Assembly (NCBI RefSeq): GCF_013337765.1
Contig: NZ_VBSB01000008.1
Coordinates: 124,001-188,000 of the forward strand
DNA length: 64,000 nucleotides
Direction of reading: 5' to 3'
From: Mycolicibacterium sphagni
Lineage (GTDB): Bacteria > Actinomycetota > Actinomycetes > Mycobacteriales > Mycobacteriaceae
The notes under the pieces are model-generated. The model was not told the origin of the DNA. It saw only the letters and a program-made list of their open reading frames with translations, and did no database searches. Both the position numbers and the translations under genes were made by a program. Positions 8,561 to 16,214 of the stretch are shown here, piece by piece (the first letter of the stretch is position 1; each line of letters starts with the position of its first letter).

Positions 8561-9400
8561 ATGAGCACTGCCGCAGAACGCGCCGATCAGCTGGCTCTGG
8601 TGGCCCGGCTCAAATCGGCGTATCCCGAGTTGCCGGACGCTCCCACTCCGGATCTGCTCGATCATGCGCGGTTCGTCGCCTACATGAAGCCGGTGCACGA
8701 CGTGGGCGGCGAGCCGGATGCTCCGATGAAGTACGAGAACAAGGACTACGAGTACTGGGAGCACATGACCTATGTCATCTGCGAGGTGCTCGCGTGGCGC
8801 GGGATCTGGTTGTCCGAGGAACGGCGGCGCATCGGCAATGTCGACGTGCAGCGCGCCGTCTACCTCGGCTTCCCGTACTACGGCCGCTGGTTGCTCTCCG
8901 TGGCGCGGGTGCTGATCGAGAAGCACCACATCGGTCTCACCGAACTCACCGAGCGGATGGCCGAGGTCAAGGAACGCTACGCCGGCGGTCTGGAAGGAAA
9001 GACCCTGGCGGCCGAGCCCAAGTTCGAAGGTGACGGATCGCAGGTCAAGCGCAACAGCCACATCGTGCACGCGCAGGGCAAGGGAGATCCGCAGGTGTAC
9101 GCGGGTAAGGCCGGGAAAGCGAAGTTCAAGGTGGGCGACCCTGTCGTCGTGCGCGAACTTCCGGTGCTGTTCTACACGCGCACACCCGAGTACGTCCGCG
9201 GTGCGCGAGGCGTCATCGACGCGGTGGCCTACGAGAGCCCGGCCGCCGAGGACGAGACCTGGGATATCCCCGACGCCAAACCGGAATGGTTCTACGTCGT
9301 CAAATTCCGCATGTCCGAGCTGTGGAACGACTTCAACGGTCCCGATACCGACAGCCTGCGGACCGAGATTCCCGAGCACTGGCTCCAAGCCGCCAACTGA
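8561..9400 (+). CDS. Nitrile hydratase/thiocyanate hydrolase family beta subunit
   Basis: A 279-residue protein with both halves of a nitrile hydratase beta subunit. The N-terminal half has MKPVHDVGGEPDAP (about 44-57), the VHDVGG signature, and a helical part ending YYGRWLLSVARVLIEKHH. The C-terminal half is the SH3-like barrel, beginning KFKVGDPVVVRELPV (about 188) with a YVRGARGVID strand and ending in IPEHWLQ. In the family the beta subunit packs against the metal-containing alpha subunit. It is somewhat longer than a typical nitrile hydratase beta subunit (about 220-235). It is the first gene of a three-gene operon. Whether the substrate is a nitrile or thiocyanate cannot be settled by eye. 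Confidence 0.8.
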   Translation: MSTAAERADQLALVARLKSAYPELPDAPTPDLLDHARFVAYMKPVHDVGGEPDAPMKYENKDYEYWEHMTYVICEVLAWRGIWLSEERRRIGNVDVQRAVYLGFPYYGRWLLSVARVLIEKHHIGLTELTERMAEVKERYAGGLEGKTLAAEPKFEGDGSQVKRNSHIVHAQGKGDPQVYAGKAGKAKFKVGDPVVVRELPVLFYTRTPEYVRGARGVIDAVAYESPAAEDETWDIPDAKPEWFYVVKFRMSELWNDFNGPDTDSLRTEIPEHWLQAAN

Positions 9401-9431
9401 GTCCACCACCCGCACCCCTGATCGGAAGAAT

Positions 9432-10148
9432 ATGTCTGGACACGACCACGACCACGATCACGATCACGACCGGACCGTCAAGCCGATGGTCGACGAGATC
9501 ACCGATTTCGAGGTACTCGAGATCGCGCTGCGCGAATTGTGTATCGAGAAGGGCATTTTCACCGCCGAGGAGCACCGCCGGTTCACCGAGTTCGCCGAGC
9601 AGATCGGCCCGACGCCTGCTGCTCGCCTGGTCGCCCGCGCCTGGCTGGACCCCGACTTCAAGGCGCTTGCCCTCGCCGAACCGATGACGGCAAGCAAGGA
9701 AGTCGGCGTCGACTGGCTGGAGCCGACCGGCTTCGGCACCCCAAGCGATTTCACCGCCTTCCAGATCCTCGAAGACACCCCGACCCTCCACAACGTGATT
9801 GTGTGTGCCCTGTGCTCGTGCTATCCACGCCCGATCCTCGGCAACTCCCCCGAGTGGTATCGCACCCCCAATTACCGTCGGCGCCTTGTCCGTTGGCCCC
9901 GCCAGGTCCTGTCCGAGTTCGGCCTCTACCTCGGCGACGACATCGAGGTCCGGGTGCAGGACTCCAATCAGAAGCACCGCTTCATGGTGATGCCGATGCG
10001 CCCCGAGGGCACCGACGGCTGGACCGAGGACCAGCTGGTCGAGATCATCACCCGCGATTGCCTCATCGGCGTCGCGTTGCCGAAGGCCGGGGTGACGACC
10101 AACGTCATCACCGACACCCGTCCCGCGATGCATCCGGCCGGCGAATGA
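9432..10148 (+). CDS. Nitrile hydratase alpha / thiocyanate hydrolase gamma-type catalytic subunit with His-Asp N-terminus
   Basis: A 238-residue metal-binding catalytic subunit. The claw-setting motif VCALCSCYPRPILG (about residues 120-133) supplies three cysteines and a backbone site for a non-corrin Co(III) or Fe(III) centre; the Tyr after the last Cys is the cobalt-type signature, while Ala replaces the Thr or Ser usual after the first Cys. The end MPMRPEGTDGWTEDQLVEI is typical of the family. The N-terminus carries five consecutive His-Asp pairs, suggesting extra metal binding. Length is near thiocyanate hydrolase gamma (243) rather than nitrile hydratase alpha (about 200). The ATG at 9432 has GGAAGA upstream; its stop overlaps the next start (ATGA). 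Confidence 0.85.
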   Translation: MSGHDHDHDHDHDRTVKPMVDEITDFEVLEIALRELCIEKGIFTAEEHRRFTEFAEQIGPTPAARLVARAWLDPDFKALALAEPMTASKEVGVDWLEPTGFGTPSDFTAFQILEDTPTLHNVIVCALCSCYPRPILGNSPEWYRTPNYRRRLVRWPRQVLSEFGLYLGDDIEVRVQDSNQKHRFMVMPMRPEGTDGWTEDQLVEIITRDCLIGVALPKAGVTTNVITDTRPAMHPAGE

Positions 10149-10480
10149 ACCCCGACACGCTGCGGCAGATCGTCGAGCGCAATCAGGTGTGGCCCGTGAT
10201 GACGGCCAAGTACGGTGTGGAAAACCCGGTACCGCCGTGGAAGACCAGCCTCGACGGGCTGTGCGATGCGCTTGATCACGCCGCTTGCGACGCCGATGTC
10301 CCGTCGTTCAAGGAGCGGCGCGACGAAGAAGACGAGCTTTGCGCCACCGTCTACTCTGAGGTCCCCTACCCGGAGAGTCAGCTTGTCGCGCTGGCGCATT
10401 CACTGCTGGCCAGGGGCGTCATCACCGAAGATGAACTGCAGCAACGGCTTTCTGTTGTTCGCGCCCGGCTGGAGTCCTGA
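10145..10480 (+). CDS. Nitrile hydratase-associated small subunit or accessory protein
   Basis: A 111-residue helical protein whose C-terminal part (YPESQLVALAHSLLARGVIT) resembles the N-terminal helical domain of nitrile hydratase beta subunits and of their P14K/activator chaperones, which deliver the metal-loaded alpha subunit. Its ATG overlaps the stop of the catalytic subunit (ATGA, 10145-10148), so it is translationally coupled and probably made in step with it. It could be a metallochaperone or a third structural subunit as in thiocyanate hydrolase; length and coupling fit both. No metal-binding motif is seen in it. Confidence 0.6.
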   Translation: MNPDTLRQIVERNQVWPVMTAKYGVENPVPPWKTSLDGLCDALDHAACDADVPSFKERRDEEDELCATVYSEVPYPESQLVALAHSLLARGVITEDELQQRLSVVRARLES

Positions 10481-10491
10481 GCCGCAGCGTG

Positions 10492-10549
10492 CTGTCCCCC
10501 GATCGGTGGACCCCCGGTTCATCCGGTATTCCAGCCGATCGGTGGACAG
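10492..10549. repeat. Inverted repeat with embedded 13-bp direct repeat downstream of the nitrile hydratase-like operon
   Basis: The arms at 10492-10506 and 10535-10549 are complementary at 14 of 15 positions with a 28-nt loop. In addition CCGATCGGTGGAC occurs twice in direct orientation (10499-10511 and 10535-10547). It begins 12 nt after the stop of the operon's last gene and could terminate or protect that transcript, or bind a regulator for the thioesterase gene that follows. No T-tract follows. Confidence 0.55.
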
Positions 10550-10632
10550 TCCGCGACGCTGCTGAGCGTCATAGTTGCCTGGTGAGCCGTCAAGCAAGCG
10601 GCGGCTCCCCCAAACACATAAGGATGGCAACG

Positions 10633-11478
10633 GTGAACAGCAGCGTGGATTTGGCGGAACGTACGGCAGCGGCTTCCGGCGCGATCGGCATCCGCCCCGC
10701 GTATTTCGTTCAGCAAGCCAACGGAAGCTTCCGCCCGACGACGTCGGCTGCCGCTTCGTGGAGCGACGGTGCGCTCAGCGGGCAGGCGATCGCCGGGCTC
10801 GCGGCGTCGACGCTGGAGCGCAAGTACGGTGCCATCGGTTACCTGCCCGCTCGGCTGACCCTGGATCTCCTCAAACCGGCTCGTGCCGTCCCGACACACA
10901 CCCAGACCCGGGTCATCCGGCACGGGCACCGGATGCGTACGGCCGAATGCGACATCATCCAAGACGATTGGATCGTGGCCAGGGCGACGCTGTTGCAGTA
11001 TCGCCAGACCAATGCGTCGGTCGACGAACAGTGGGAGTCCGTGATGAGCGTCATCGCGCCGGACAGCACCGACAACCACCCGCTCCACGTGGACGATGAC
11101 GGCACCGGTTGGAGTCCCATGGGTTTGCGTCACCACAGCACTGGCCGCAAGCGTGCGTACTACGGTGGATTGGACGCGGTGGCCGGCCTGCCCGCTACCC
11201 CATTCGTCCGGTCCGCGGTGGTGGCCGAGGCGGCCGCCAATCTGGTAACCGACTTGGGCGCCAGCGGAATCGGCTACGTCAACGGTGACTTGACCGTGGC
11301 GCTGACGCGGCTGCCGCGCGGCGTGTTCATCGGTGTGCAGGCCGACACCCACTTCTCCGAGAACGGAGTGTCGGTGGGTAGCGCGACGCTGTTCGACGAC
11401 GACGGCGCGTTCGGCACCAGCATGGTGACCGCGATGGCCAACCCTGCGACCCGCATGGAAATCAGCGGACGCGGCTAG
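10633..11478 (+). CDS. Thioesterase family protein (double hotdog, acyl-CoA thioesterase-like)
   Basis: A 281-residue protein of the two-hotdog thioesterase family common in mycobacteria, expected to hydrolyse acyl-CoA thioesters. Features are ALSGQAIAGLAASTLE, the central strand and helix YLPARLTLDLLKPA (about 76-89), and a second hotdog with VNGDLTVALTRLPRG and FIGVQADTHFS. I prefer the GTG at 10633 because AAGGA lies 8 nt upstream; the ATG at 10624 sits on top of that motif and would have no ribosome site of its own. The gene stands alone between an inverted repeat and an enoyl-CoA hydratase gene. Substrate unknown. Confidence 0.72.
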   Translation: MNSSVDLAERTAAASGAIGIRPAYFVQQANGSFRPTTSAAASWSDGALSGQAIAGLAASTLERKYGAIGYLPARLTLDLLKPARAVPTHTQTRVIRHGHRMRTAECDIIQDDWIVARATLLQYRQTNASVDEQWESVMSVIAPDSTDNHPLHVDDDGTGWSPMGLRHHSTGRKRAYYGGLDAVAGLPATPFVRSAVVAEAAANLVTDLGASGIGYVNGDLTVALTRLPRGVFIGVQADTHFSENGVSVGSATLFDDDGAFGTSMVTAMANPATRMEISGRG

Positions 11479-11542
11479 AGCGTCCCAGTCGTCGAGGTCG
11501 CGTCGGGGCCGGCCTCGACGCTGGCGTCACTAGAGTGCAGCA

Positions 11543-12316
11543 ATGAGCCTCGTCACCTACCAGCTCGACGATCACGTCGCCACGATCACCCTCAACCGCC
11601 CCGAGGCGCGCAACGCCATCAACGGCGCGCTGCGGCAGGAGATCAACGCCGCATGGGATCGGTTCCGCGACGAGGAGGCGGCCTGGGTCGGGATTCTGAC
11701 GGCCACCGGCGACGTCTTCTGCGCGGGCGGTGATCTCAAGGACGGCGAAGGGTCGGTGGGAACTTTCGGCGGCACCTTCTGGGAGAAGCCGACCATCAAC
11801 AGCTTCGAATCCGGCATGGAGTTGTTCAAGCCCACGATAGCCGCCGTGCACGGACCGTGTGTCGGCTACGGCCTGACCGGAGTTCTGTTCTGCGACTTCG
11901 TGATCGCTTCCACCGAGGCCACCTTCCACTACCCCGAGGTGGCGCTGGGCGTCCCCACCATCGTCGGTGCCATCCGGCTGCCGCAGCGCGTCGGCTGGGC
12001 CAACGCGATGGAGCTTCTGCTGACCGGCAAGCCGATCAGCGCCGAGCGGGCCAAGGAGATCGGCCTGGTGTGGAAGCTGGTCGAACCCGAGAACCTGCAA
12101 TCAGAAGCACAGGCGTGGGCCAAAACTCTCAGCGAGGCCGCACCGTTGGCGCAGCGGGCCACCAAGGAGGTGGCCTGGCGTACCGCCGACATGGGCTGGA
12201 TCGAGTCGGTGCGCTTCGGTGAGGTGATGCGCAAGGTGGCCGGCGCCACCGAGGATGTCACCGAGGGGCTGCAGGCGTGGCGGGAGAAGCGCAAGCCCCG
12301 GTGGCAGGGCCGCTGA
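11543..12316 (+). CDS. Enoyl-CoA hydratase/isomerase family protein
   Basis: A 257-residue crotonase-fold protein. The first oxyanion-hole segment reads FCAGGDLKDGEGSVG (about 54-68) and the second lies in AVHGPCVGYGLTGVLFCDFV (about 102-121). The first catalytic Glu of classical enoyl-CoA hydratases would lie near GYGLTGVLF but is replaced by Thr or Leu; the second, in the FHYPEVALGVPT segment, is retained, so the reaction could be hydration, isomerisation or another crotonase chemistry. The C-terminus VTEGLQAWREKRKPRWQGR is typical. It starts at an ATG and is convergent with the cyclohexadienyl-dehydratase-like gene, 6 nt apart. Confidence 0.85.
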   Translation: MSLVTYQLDDHVATITLNRPEARNAINGALRQEINAAWDRFRDEEAAWVGILTATGDVFCAGGDLKDGEGSVGTFGGTFWEKPTINSFESGMELFKPTIAAVHGPCVGYGLTGVLFCDFVIASTEATFHYPEVALGVPTIVGAIRLPQRVGWANAMELLLTGKPISAERAKEIGLVWKLVEPENLQSEAQAWAKTLSEAAPLAQRATKEVAWRTADMGWIESVRFGEVMRKVAGATEDVTEGLQAWREKRKPRWQGR

Positions 12317-12322
12317 ACCTGC

Positions 12323-13141
12323 CTACCGTGGCGCCTCGGGCGCCGGGGCGTGCAGCCAGCGCTGATAGATCCCGGCGAAGGTGCCGTCGCTCAGCGCGCC
12401 GGTCAGCCACGAATTCGCTTGACCGAGGATGGGACTGCCGGCGGGCAGCAGGTAGGCCTTGACCTCCGAGGTGAAGGGAACACCAGGATGCTGCGCCACC
12501 AACCTGGGGTGCAGCGAGGACTGGTAGATCGCTTCCACCGCATCGGTGACCATCACGTCGGCATTGCCCGCCGCGAGCTGATCGAAGATCGTGGTGTTGT
12601 CCGCCCAGATCGTGATCTGGGCGGCCGGGAAGTTCTTCCTGGCGAACTGTTCGTTGGTGCCGCCGCTGTTTTCGATCACCCGCACTCCGGACTGGTCGAT
12701 GTCCTCGATCGACGAGAAGCGGCCGGCGTTGGCCGTGGCCACCACCGGCGTCTTTCCGCTGGAGAGATACGGCCTGGTGAACTCGGCGGCGCGGCGCCGT
12801 TCGGGTGTGTCGGTGATCCCGCCCACCGCGATATCGCACATCCCAGGTGAGGTCAGGTCCGCCATGAGCGTCGGCCAGCTGGTGGCCACGAACACCGGCG
12901 GTCGCCCGAGGTGGGCGGCCAGATCGGTGGCCATGTCGATGTCGACGCCGCTGTACTGCCCGGTTGCCGGATCGCGGTACGTCAGCGGTGGGTAATCGCC
13001 GGTGGTGCAGATCCTCAACGCGGCAGGATCGCTGCCCGCTGTGCCCGATGGCGCGACGGCGACGGCGACCGCAACGGCCGCCACGAGAGCCAGTGCGCCA
13101 AAGCTCAACGGCCACATGCGGTCCGTGCACCCGCGATCCAT
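12323..13141 (-). CDS. Exported cyclohexadienyl dehydratase-like / solute-binding protein family 3
   Basis: A 272-residue periplasmic-binding-protein fold with an N-terminal hydrophobic export segment (LSFGALALVAAVAVAVAV). It matches, from memory, the Pseudomonas periplasmic cyclohexadienyl dehydratase PheC far better than amino acid-binding proteins: TTGDYPPLTYRDP, TSWPTLMADL, NSGGTNEQFARKNF, TDAVEAIYQSSLHPRLV and KAYLLPAGSP. That enzyme converts prephenate to phenylpyruvate and arogenate to phenylalanine outside the cytoplasm; the Glu in TDAVEA corresponds to the catalytic Glu as I recall it. It could instead bind an aromatic or carboxylate solute. The ATG at 13141 appears leaderless (TAGACT 6 nt upstream). 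No permease gene is adjacent, favouring an enzyme. Confidence 0.7.
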   Translation of the reverse strand: MDRGCTDRMWPLSFGALALVAAVAVAVAVAPSGTAGSDPAALRICTTGDYPPLTYRDPATGQYSGVDIDMATDLAAHLGRPPVFVATSWPTLMADLTSPGMCDIAVGGITDTPERRRAAEFTRPYLSSGKTPVVATANAGRFSSIEDIDQSGVRVIENSGGTNEQFARKNFPAAQITIWADNTTIFDQLAAGNADVMVTDAVEAIYQSSLHPRLVAQHPGVPFTSEVKAYLLPAGSPILGQANSWLTGALSDGTFAGIYQRWLHAPAPEAPR

Positions 13142-13201
13142 CACCGCAGTCTAGGCAGTTATCGTGAGTTCGATTTCGACCACGACAACCGCGGGGAGAG
13201 C

Positions 13202-14005
13202 ATGCCGAGCTGGATCGCCGACCTGGTTCGACTCAGCGGCGGCGTCCGGCTCGACGGCGGCGGGCAGACGTTTCACACCTCGGCGACATCCGGGGTGGCC
13301 CCCCTGTTGTTCGGCGGGCTGATCGCCGCGCAGGCTCTTGCGGCGGCGGCCGCGACCGTGGATGCGGGCCGGATGCCACAGTCCCTACACGCCTACTTCA
13401 TCAAGGGCGGCCGGATCGGCGTCGACATCGAGTTCACCGTCGAGGTCACCCGCGACGGCCGCTCCTTCAACACCCGCCGGGTCACCGCGGTCCAGGAGGG
13501 TGCGGCGATCTTCGAGATGATGGCGTCGTTCCATCAGCCGGAGACCACGACCGACTGGCAGCGGCCGGATCCGCTCGCCGTCGAATTGTCGGACGCGACA
13601 ATCGTCACAAAGCTGCCGGTGCGGTGGGCTGATCACTTCGAGATCCGTGTCGCGCCTGGGCAATATGGTCACGACGACTGGCCGGTCCAACCGTTCTGGT
13701 TTCGGACCCGCGAACCTGTCGAGGACGACCCGGTATTGCGGGCCTGCGCGCTGACATTCATCTCTGACCTGGGCCTGGTGTCGTCGGCGCGCCCGCCGGG
13801 TGGGGGGCGCCCCGGTCCTGGCGGCGCGGCCAGCCTGGATCATGCGCTCTGGTTGCACAGGCCTACCGACCCACATCACTGGCATCTCTACGACGCTTCT
13901 GCGGTAAGTCACAGCGACGCGCGGGGCTTGGCACGCGGGTCAATTCACCGAGGTGACGGTACCCTGATCGCCAGTGTCGCCCAGGAATCACTCTGGCGAA
14001 CCTAA
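13202..14005 (+). CDS. tesB: Acyl-CoA thioesterase II (TesB family)
   Basis: A 267-residue double-hotdog thioesterase that hydrolyses medium and long acyl-CoAs. Diagnostic segments are LFGGLIAAQALAAAAATV (about 38-55), PQSLHAYFIKGG and the C-terminal hotdog SLDHALWLHRPTDPHHWHLY with SDARGLARGSIHRGDGTLIA and SVAQESLW. These supply the Asp, Ser/Thr and Gln active-site positions of TesB. The ATG at 13202 has GGGGAGAG a few nt upstream. It is transcribed divergently from the cyclohexadienyl-dehydratase-like gene across a 60-nt gap. A slightly short C-terminus compared with E. coli TesB (286) is within family range. Confidence 0.88.
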   Translation: MPSWIADLVRLSGGVRLDGGGQTFHTSATSGVAPLLFGGLIAAQALAAAAATVDAGRMPQSLHAYFIKGGRIGVDIEFTVEVTRDGRSFNTRRVTAVQEGAAIFEMMASFHQPETTTDWQRPDPLAVELSDATIVTKLPVRWADHFEIRVAPGQYGHDDWPVQPFWFRTREPVEDDPVLRACALTFISDLGLVSSARPPGGGRPGPGGAASLDHALWLHRPTDPHHWHLYDASAVSHSDARGLARGSIHRGDGTLIASVAQESLWRT

Positions 14006-14122
14006 CGCCCTATTTTTCCGTTCCTAGGGCATGGGAACTCGATGGGGCCGGCTGGGTTGGGGCAACAGCTCAGCCAGCCCGAAACAACGGTGTTTAGCCG
14101 AGACCGGCTGCGGGAACAAACC

Positions 14123-14156
14123 CGCATTCGACTGCGTTGACGCGACGTCGAGTGCG
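14123..14156 (+). promoter_or_regulatory. Hairpin in the leader of the DUF4193 gene
   Basis: The arms at 14123-14132 and 14147-14156 pair over 10 bp (one G-T wobble) around a 14-nt loop. It lies 22 nt upstream of the DUF4193 start and 118 nt after tesB. It could be a leader structure for DUF4193 or part of a tesB terminator; no T-tract follows. Confidence 0.35.
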
Positions 14157-14178
14157 GATGGAATGAAAGGCACGGACC

Positions 14179-14469
14179 ATGACGGTTGATTATGACGCCC
14201 CTCGCCGGACCCAGGCCGAGCCTGAGGAAGAGTCGCTTGAAGACCTGGCGGGGCGGCGCAAGGACACGGCGACGGCCGTGATCGATGTGGACGAGGCTGA
14301 AGCGGCGGACTCTTTCGAGTTGCCCGGCGCCGACCTGTCCGACGAGGAACTCACAGTTCGGGTGATCCCGAAGCAGGCTGACGAGTTCACCTGCACCAGC
14401 TGCTTTCTGGTCCACCACCGGAGCCGGCTGGCTGACGCCTCGAGCATGACCTGCACCGACTGCGCCTGA
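14179..14469 (+). CDS. DUF4193 family small acidic protein with C-terminal cysteine pairs
   Basis: A 96-residue highly acidic cytosolic protein of the actinobacterial DUF4193 family. The N-terminal two thirds are rich in Asp and Glu (DLAGRRKDTATAVIDVDEAE). The C-terminus holds two CxxC-type pairs, FTCTSCFLVHHRS and MTCTDCA, which could bind one zinc as a ribbon. Family members are small conserved proteins of unknown role, and I do not assign one. The ATG at 14179 has GAAAGG upstream. It is followed by two hairpins that separate it from the convergent ripD. Confidence 0.85.
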   Translation: MTVDYDAPRRTQAEPEEESLEDLAGRRKDTATAVIDVDEAEAADSFELPGADLSDEELTVRVIPKQADEFTCTSCFLVHHRSRLADASSMTCTDCA

Positions 14470-14478
14470 TCGCGGCCC

Positions 14479-14498
14479 GTCCGGCCATCGGGCCGGAC
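14479..14498 (+). terminator. Hairpin after DUF4193 gene
   Basis: A perfect 8-bp stem (GTCCGGCC at 14479-14486 with GGCCGGAC at 14491-14498) with an ATCG loop, 10 nt after the DUF4193 stop. There is no U-tract, which is usual for mycobacterial terminators. Confidence 0.6.
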
Positions 14499-14565
14499 GC
14501 CATCAGGCAAGCCGAGTGGTGCCGGTGATCCTTTGTGCGCCAACAAGTTTTGTCAACCCCACGAA

Positions 14566-14609
14566 CGCCGAAAGGGTGTGCCGCCTGTCGACGGCACACC
14601 CTTTCGGCG
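14566..14609. terminator. Strong bidirectional hairpin between DUF4193 and ripD
   Basis: An 18-bp perfect stem: 14566-14583 pairs with 14592-14609 around an 8-nt loop. It lies between convergent genes and ends 7 bp before the ripD stop, so it can terminate transcription from both sides. It is one of the two most stable simple hairpins I see in the window. Confidence 0.85.
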
Positions 14610-14615
14610 CTGAAC

Positions 14616-15125
14616 TCAGGCGATAACGCGAACCAGGTAGGGGTTCATGTCCTTGGCCCGTACCGGGGACACCGCCACGACGGTGTCGGTGACCTCGAGC
14701 ATCTGCTGGTTGCCGAGGAACATCGCGACGCTCTGGGTGCCGTCGGGTCCGTAGAAGATCAGGTCACCCGGAAGCGCCTGGTCGGCAGTCACATGCTGGC
14801 CCACCTTGTACATGTCGCCCGAGGAGCGCGGCAGCTTGGCGCCGACGCCGGCATAGATGTACTGAATCAGGCCCGACGAGTCGAATCCGACGACGGCCGC
14901 GCTCTCTCCCTTGCCCAGCGTGGGTCCGTTGATGTCGCCACCCGCCCAGGCGTAGGGCACGCCGCGTTGGGCGAGTCCACGCTGGATCACCAACTGGACG
15001 TACTGATCGCGGCTCACCGGCCCGGCCGGCGCGGCGGTTGCCGCGGGGGCCAACAGGCCGGGAAGACCCAGCAGCATCACCAAGCCGAGTGCGACGGCGT
15101 ACCGGCGCTTCATCATCATCATCAT
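14616..15125 (-). CDS. ripD: RipD-like non-catalytic NlpC/P60 protein
   Basis: A 169-residue exported NlpC/P60-fold protein. A signal peptide (RRYAVALGLVMLLGLPGLLA) precedes the domain VIQRGLAQRGVPYAWAGGD. The catalytic Cys of NlpC/P60 enzymes (normally in FDCSG) is Ser here (GFDSSGLIQY), and the catalytic His position reads SVAMFLG instead of HVGMYLG, so it should not cleave peptide stems. M. tuberculosis RipD has the same kind of substitution and binds peptidoglycan, from memory. Translation probably begins at the first of five consecutive ATG codons (15125), with AGGTGG immediately upstream. Confidence 0.85.
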   Translation of the reverse strand: MMMMMKRRYAVALGLVMLLGLPGLLAPAATAAPAGPVSRDQYVQLVIQRGLAQRGVPYAWAGGDINGPTLGKGESAAVVGFDSSGLIQYIYAGVGAKLPRSSGDMYKVGQHVTADQALPGDLIFYGPDGTQSVAMFLGNQQMLEVTDTVVAVSPVRAKDMNPYLVRVIA

Positions 15126-15351
15126 TTCCACCTCTCGGGACACCTCTGAGCAAAACCCCATTCTGTTCACAGAGGTCACTTCTGTAACTTCTACAGCAAA
15201 CGGCTGACGGCCGCTGACCACGCTTCAAGCCTGAACTGGGGTTTTAGCCAAACCGTGATGTAACAGTGTCCGAAGTGGTGTGCATCCTTGCCCGTTTGGT
15301 TGCGATCGCCGAAGGGCGCCAGCAACCGAATGGCGTCGGCCGGCGAGCGGC

Positions 15352-16131
15352 TCAGTGCCGCCGGTCACGCACCTGGTAAGTCGACGGCCACGACTTGCGG
15401 GAATCGTCGCCGGTGAGCGCCATACCCATACCGCCGACCTTGACGTTGTAGGCCTCTTTGCCGGCGCCCACCTCGCGGTTGGCATGCTCCTGGGCGAGGT
15501 AATACAACTCGTCGATTGCGGCCTCGCTGTAGGCGACGAATGACGTCTCGCGAACCACGTCGTCGCTCAGGGTCATCTTGTCGGGCAGGATGCGCGACGC
15601 CAGCGCCGCGAGTCCCATGAAGGCGAACGGGATGACCCAGTAGCACAGGAACGACAACGGGGTCTTGGTGTCGAGGATGGTCGCGTCACCCTGCACGATC
15701 GGCGGGATCGCCGACGACACCGTCATCCCCGCGAAGGCGGCGACCCAGATCCAGGTCAACACGGAGGTGATCCGTTTGAACAGATCGCTCTTGACCACCT
15801 CGTCGGGGCGTCCGGCGGCGGCGAACTCCCGCACGAACGGCTTGCCGATCAGCGCGCCCACCAAGGCGATCAGGAAGATTCCCGCGTTGCTCAGCGGCTG
15901 CATCCACTGCTCCATGAACGACTGGTCCGTCACGAAGGTGAGGATCGCCAGCACGGAGAATGTTGCGACAGCGCCGATTTCGAAGGTCAGTCCGGGCGCC
16001 TTCTTGGCGCGGCCGACCACCAGCCCGGCGACGGCGATGCCGAGTGCCACCAGCACGGCCGTCTCGAACGGAACGTTGCCGACCAGTACCCAATAGACGA
16101 TCCACGGCGCGAAGCCAACGAGAATGCCCAC
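15352..16131 (-). CDS. Integral membrane protein of unknown function
   Basis: A 259-residue polytopic membrane protein with about five hydrophobic segments: about 1-18, 24-40, 50-66 and 78-96, one near 125-142 and one near 158-178. A cytosolic C-terminal tail follows (about 80 residues, from LPDKMTLSDDVV to the end) with a Tyr-containing EAAIDELYYLAQEHANREVG helix. The start is a GTG at 16131. I do not recognise a named family or catalytic motif. It is divergent from the FNT-family gene, with 83 nt between starts, so they may share regulation. Confidence 0.6.
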   Translation of the reverse strand: MGILVGFAPWIVYWVLVGNVPFETAVLVALGIAVAGLVVGRAKKAPGLTFEIGAVATFSVLAILTFVTDQSFMEQWMQPLSNAGIFLIALVGALIGKPFVREFAAAGRPDEVVKSDLFKRITSVLTWIWVAAFAGMTVSSAIPPIVQGDATILDTKTPLSFLCYWVIPFAFMGLAALASRILPDKMTLSDDVVRETSFVAYSEAAIDELYYLAQEHANREVGAGKEAYNVKVGGMGMALTGDDSRKSWPSTYQVRDRRH

Positions 16132-16214
16132 GGTGGGCCAGTCTATGGCCGAGCGTTGTGCAACTGCTCAGCGGCGTCCGGTGTCGGCCGTGTCGACGAC
16201 GGGTACCCCACACC

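Noticed and set aside
14006..14178. Possible tRNA or small RNA gene between tesB and DUF4193
   Set aside because: Only a simple hairpin is present; no cloverleaf, anticodon arm or conserved T-loop can be drawn.
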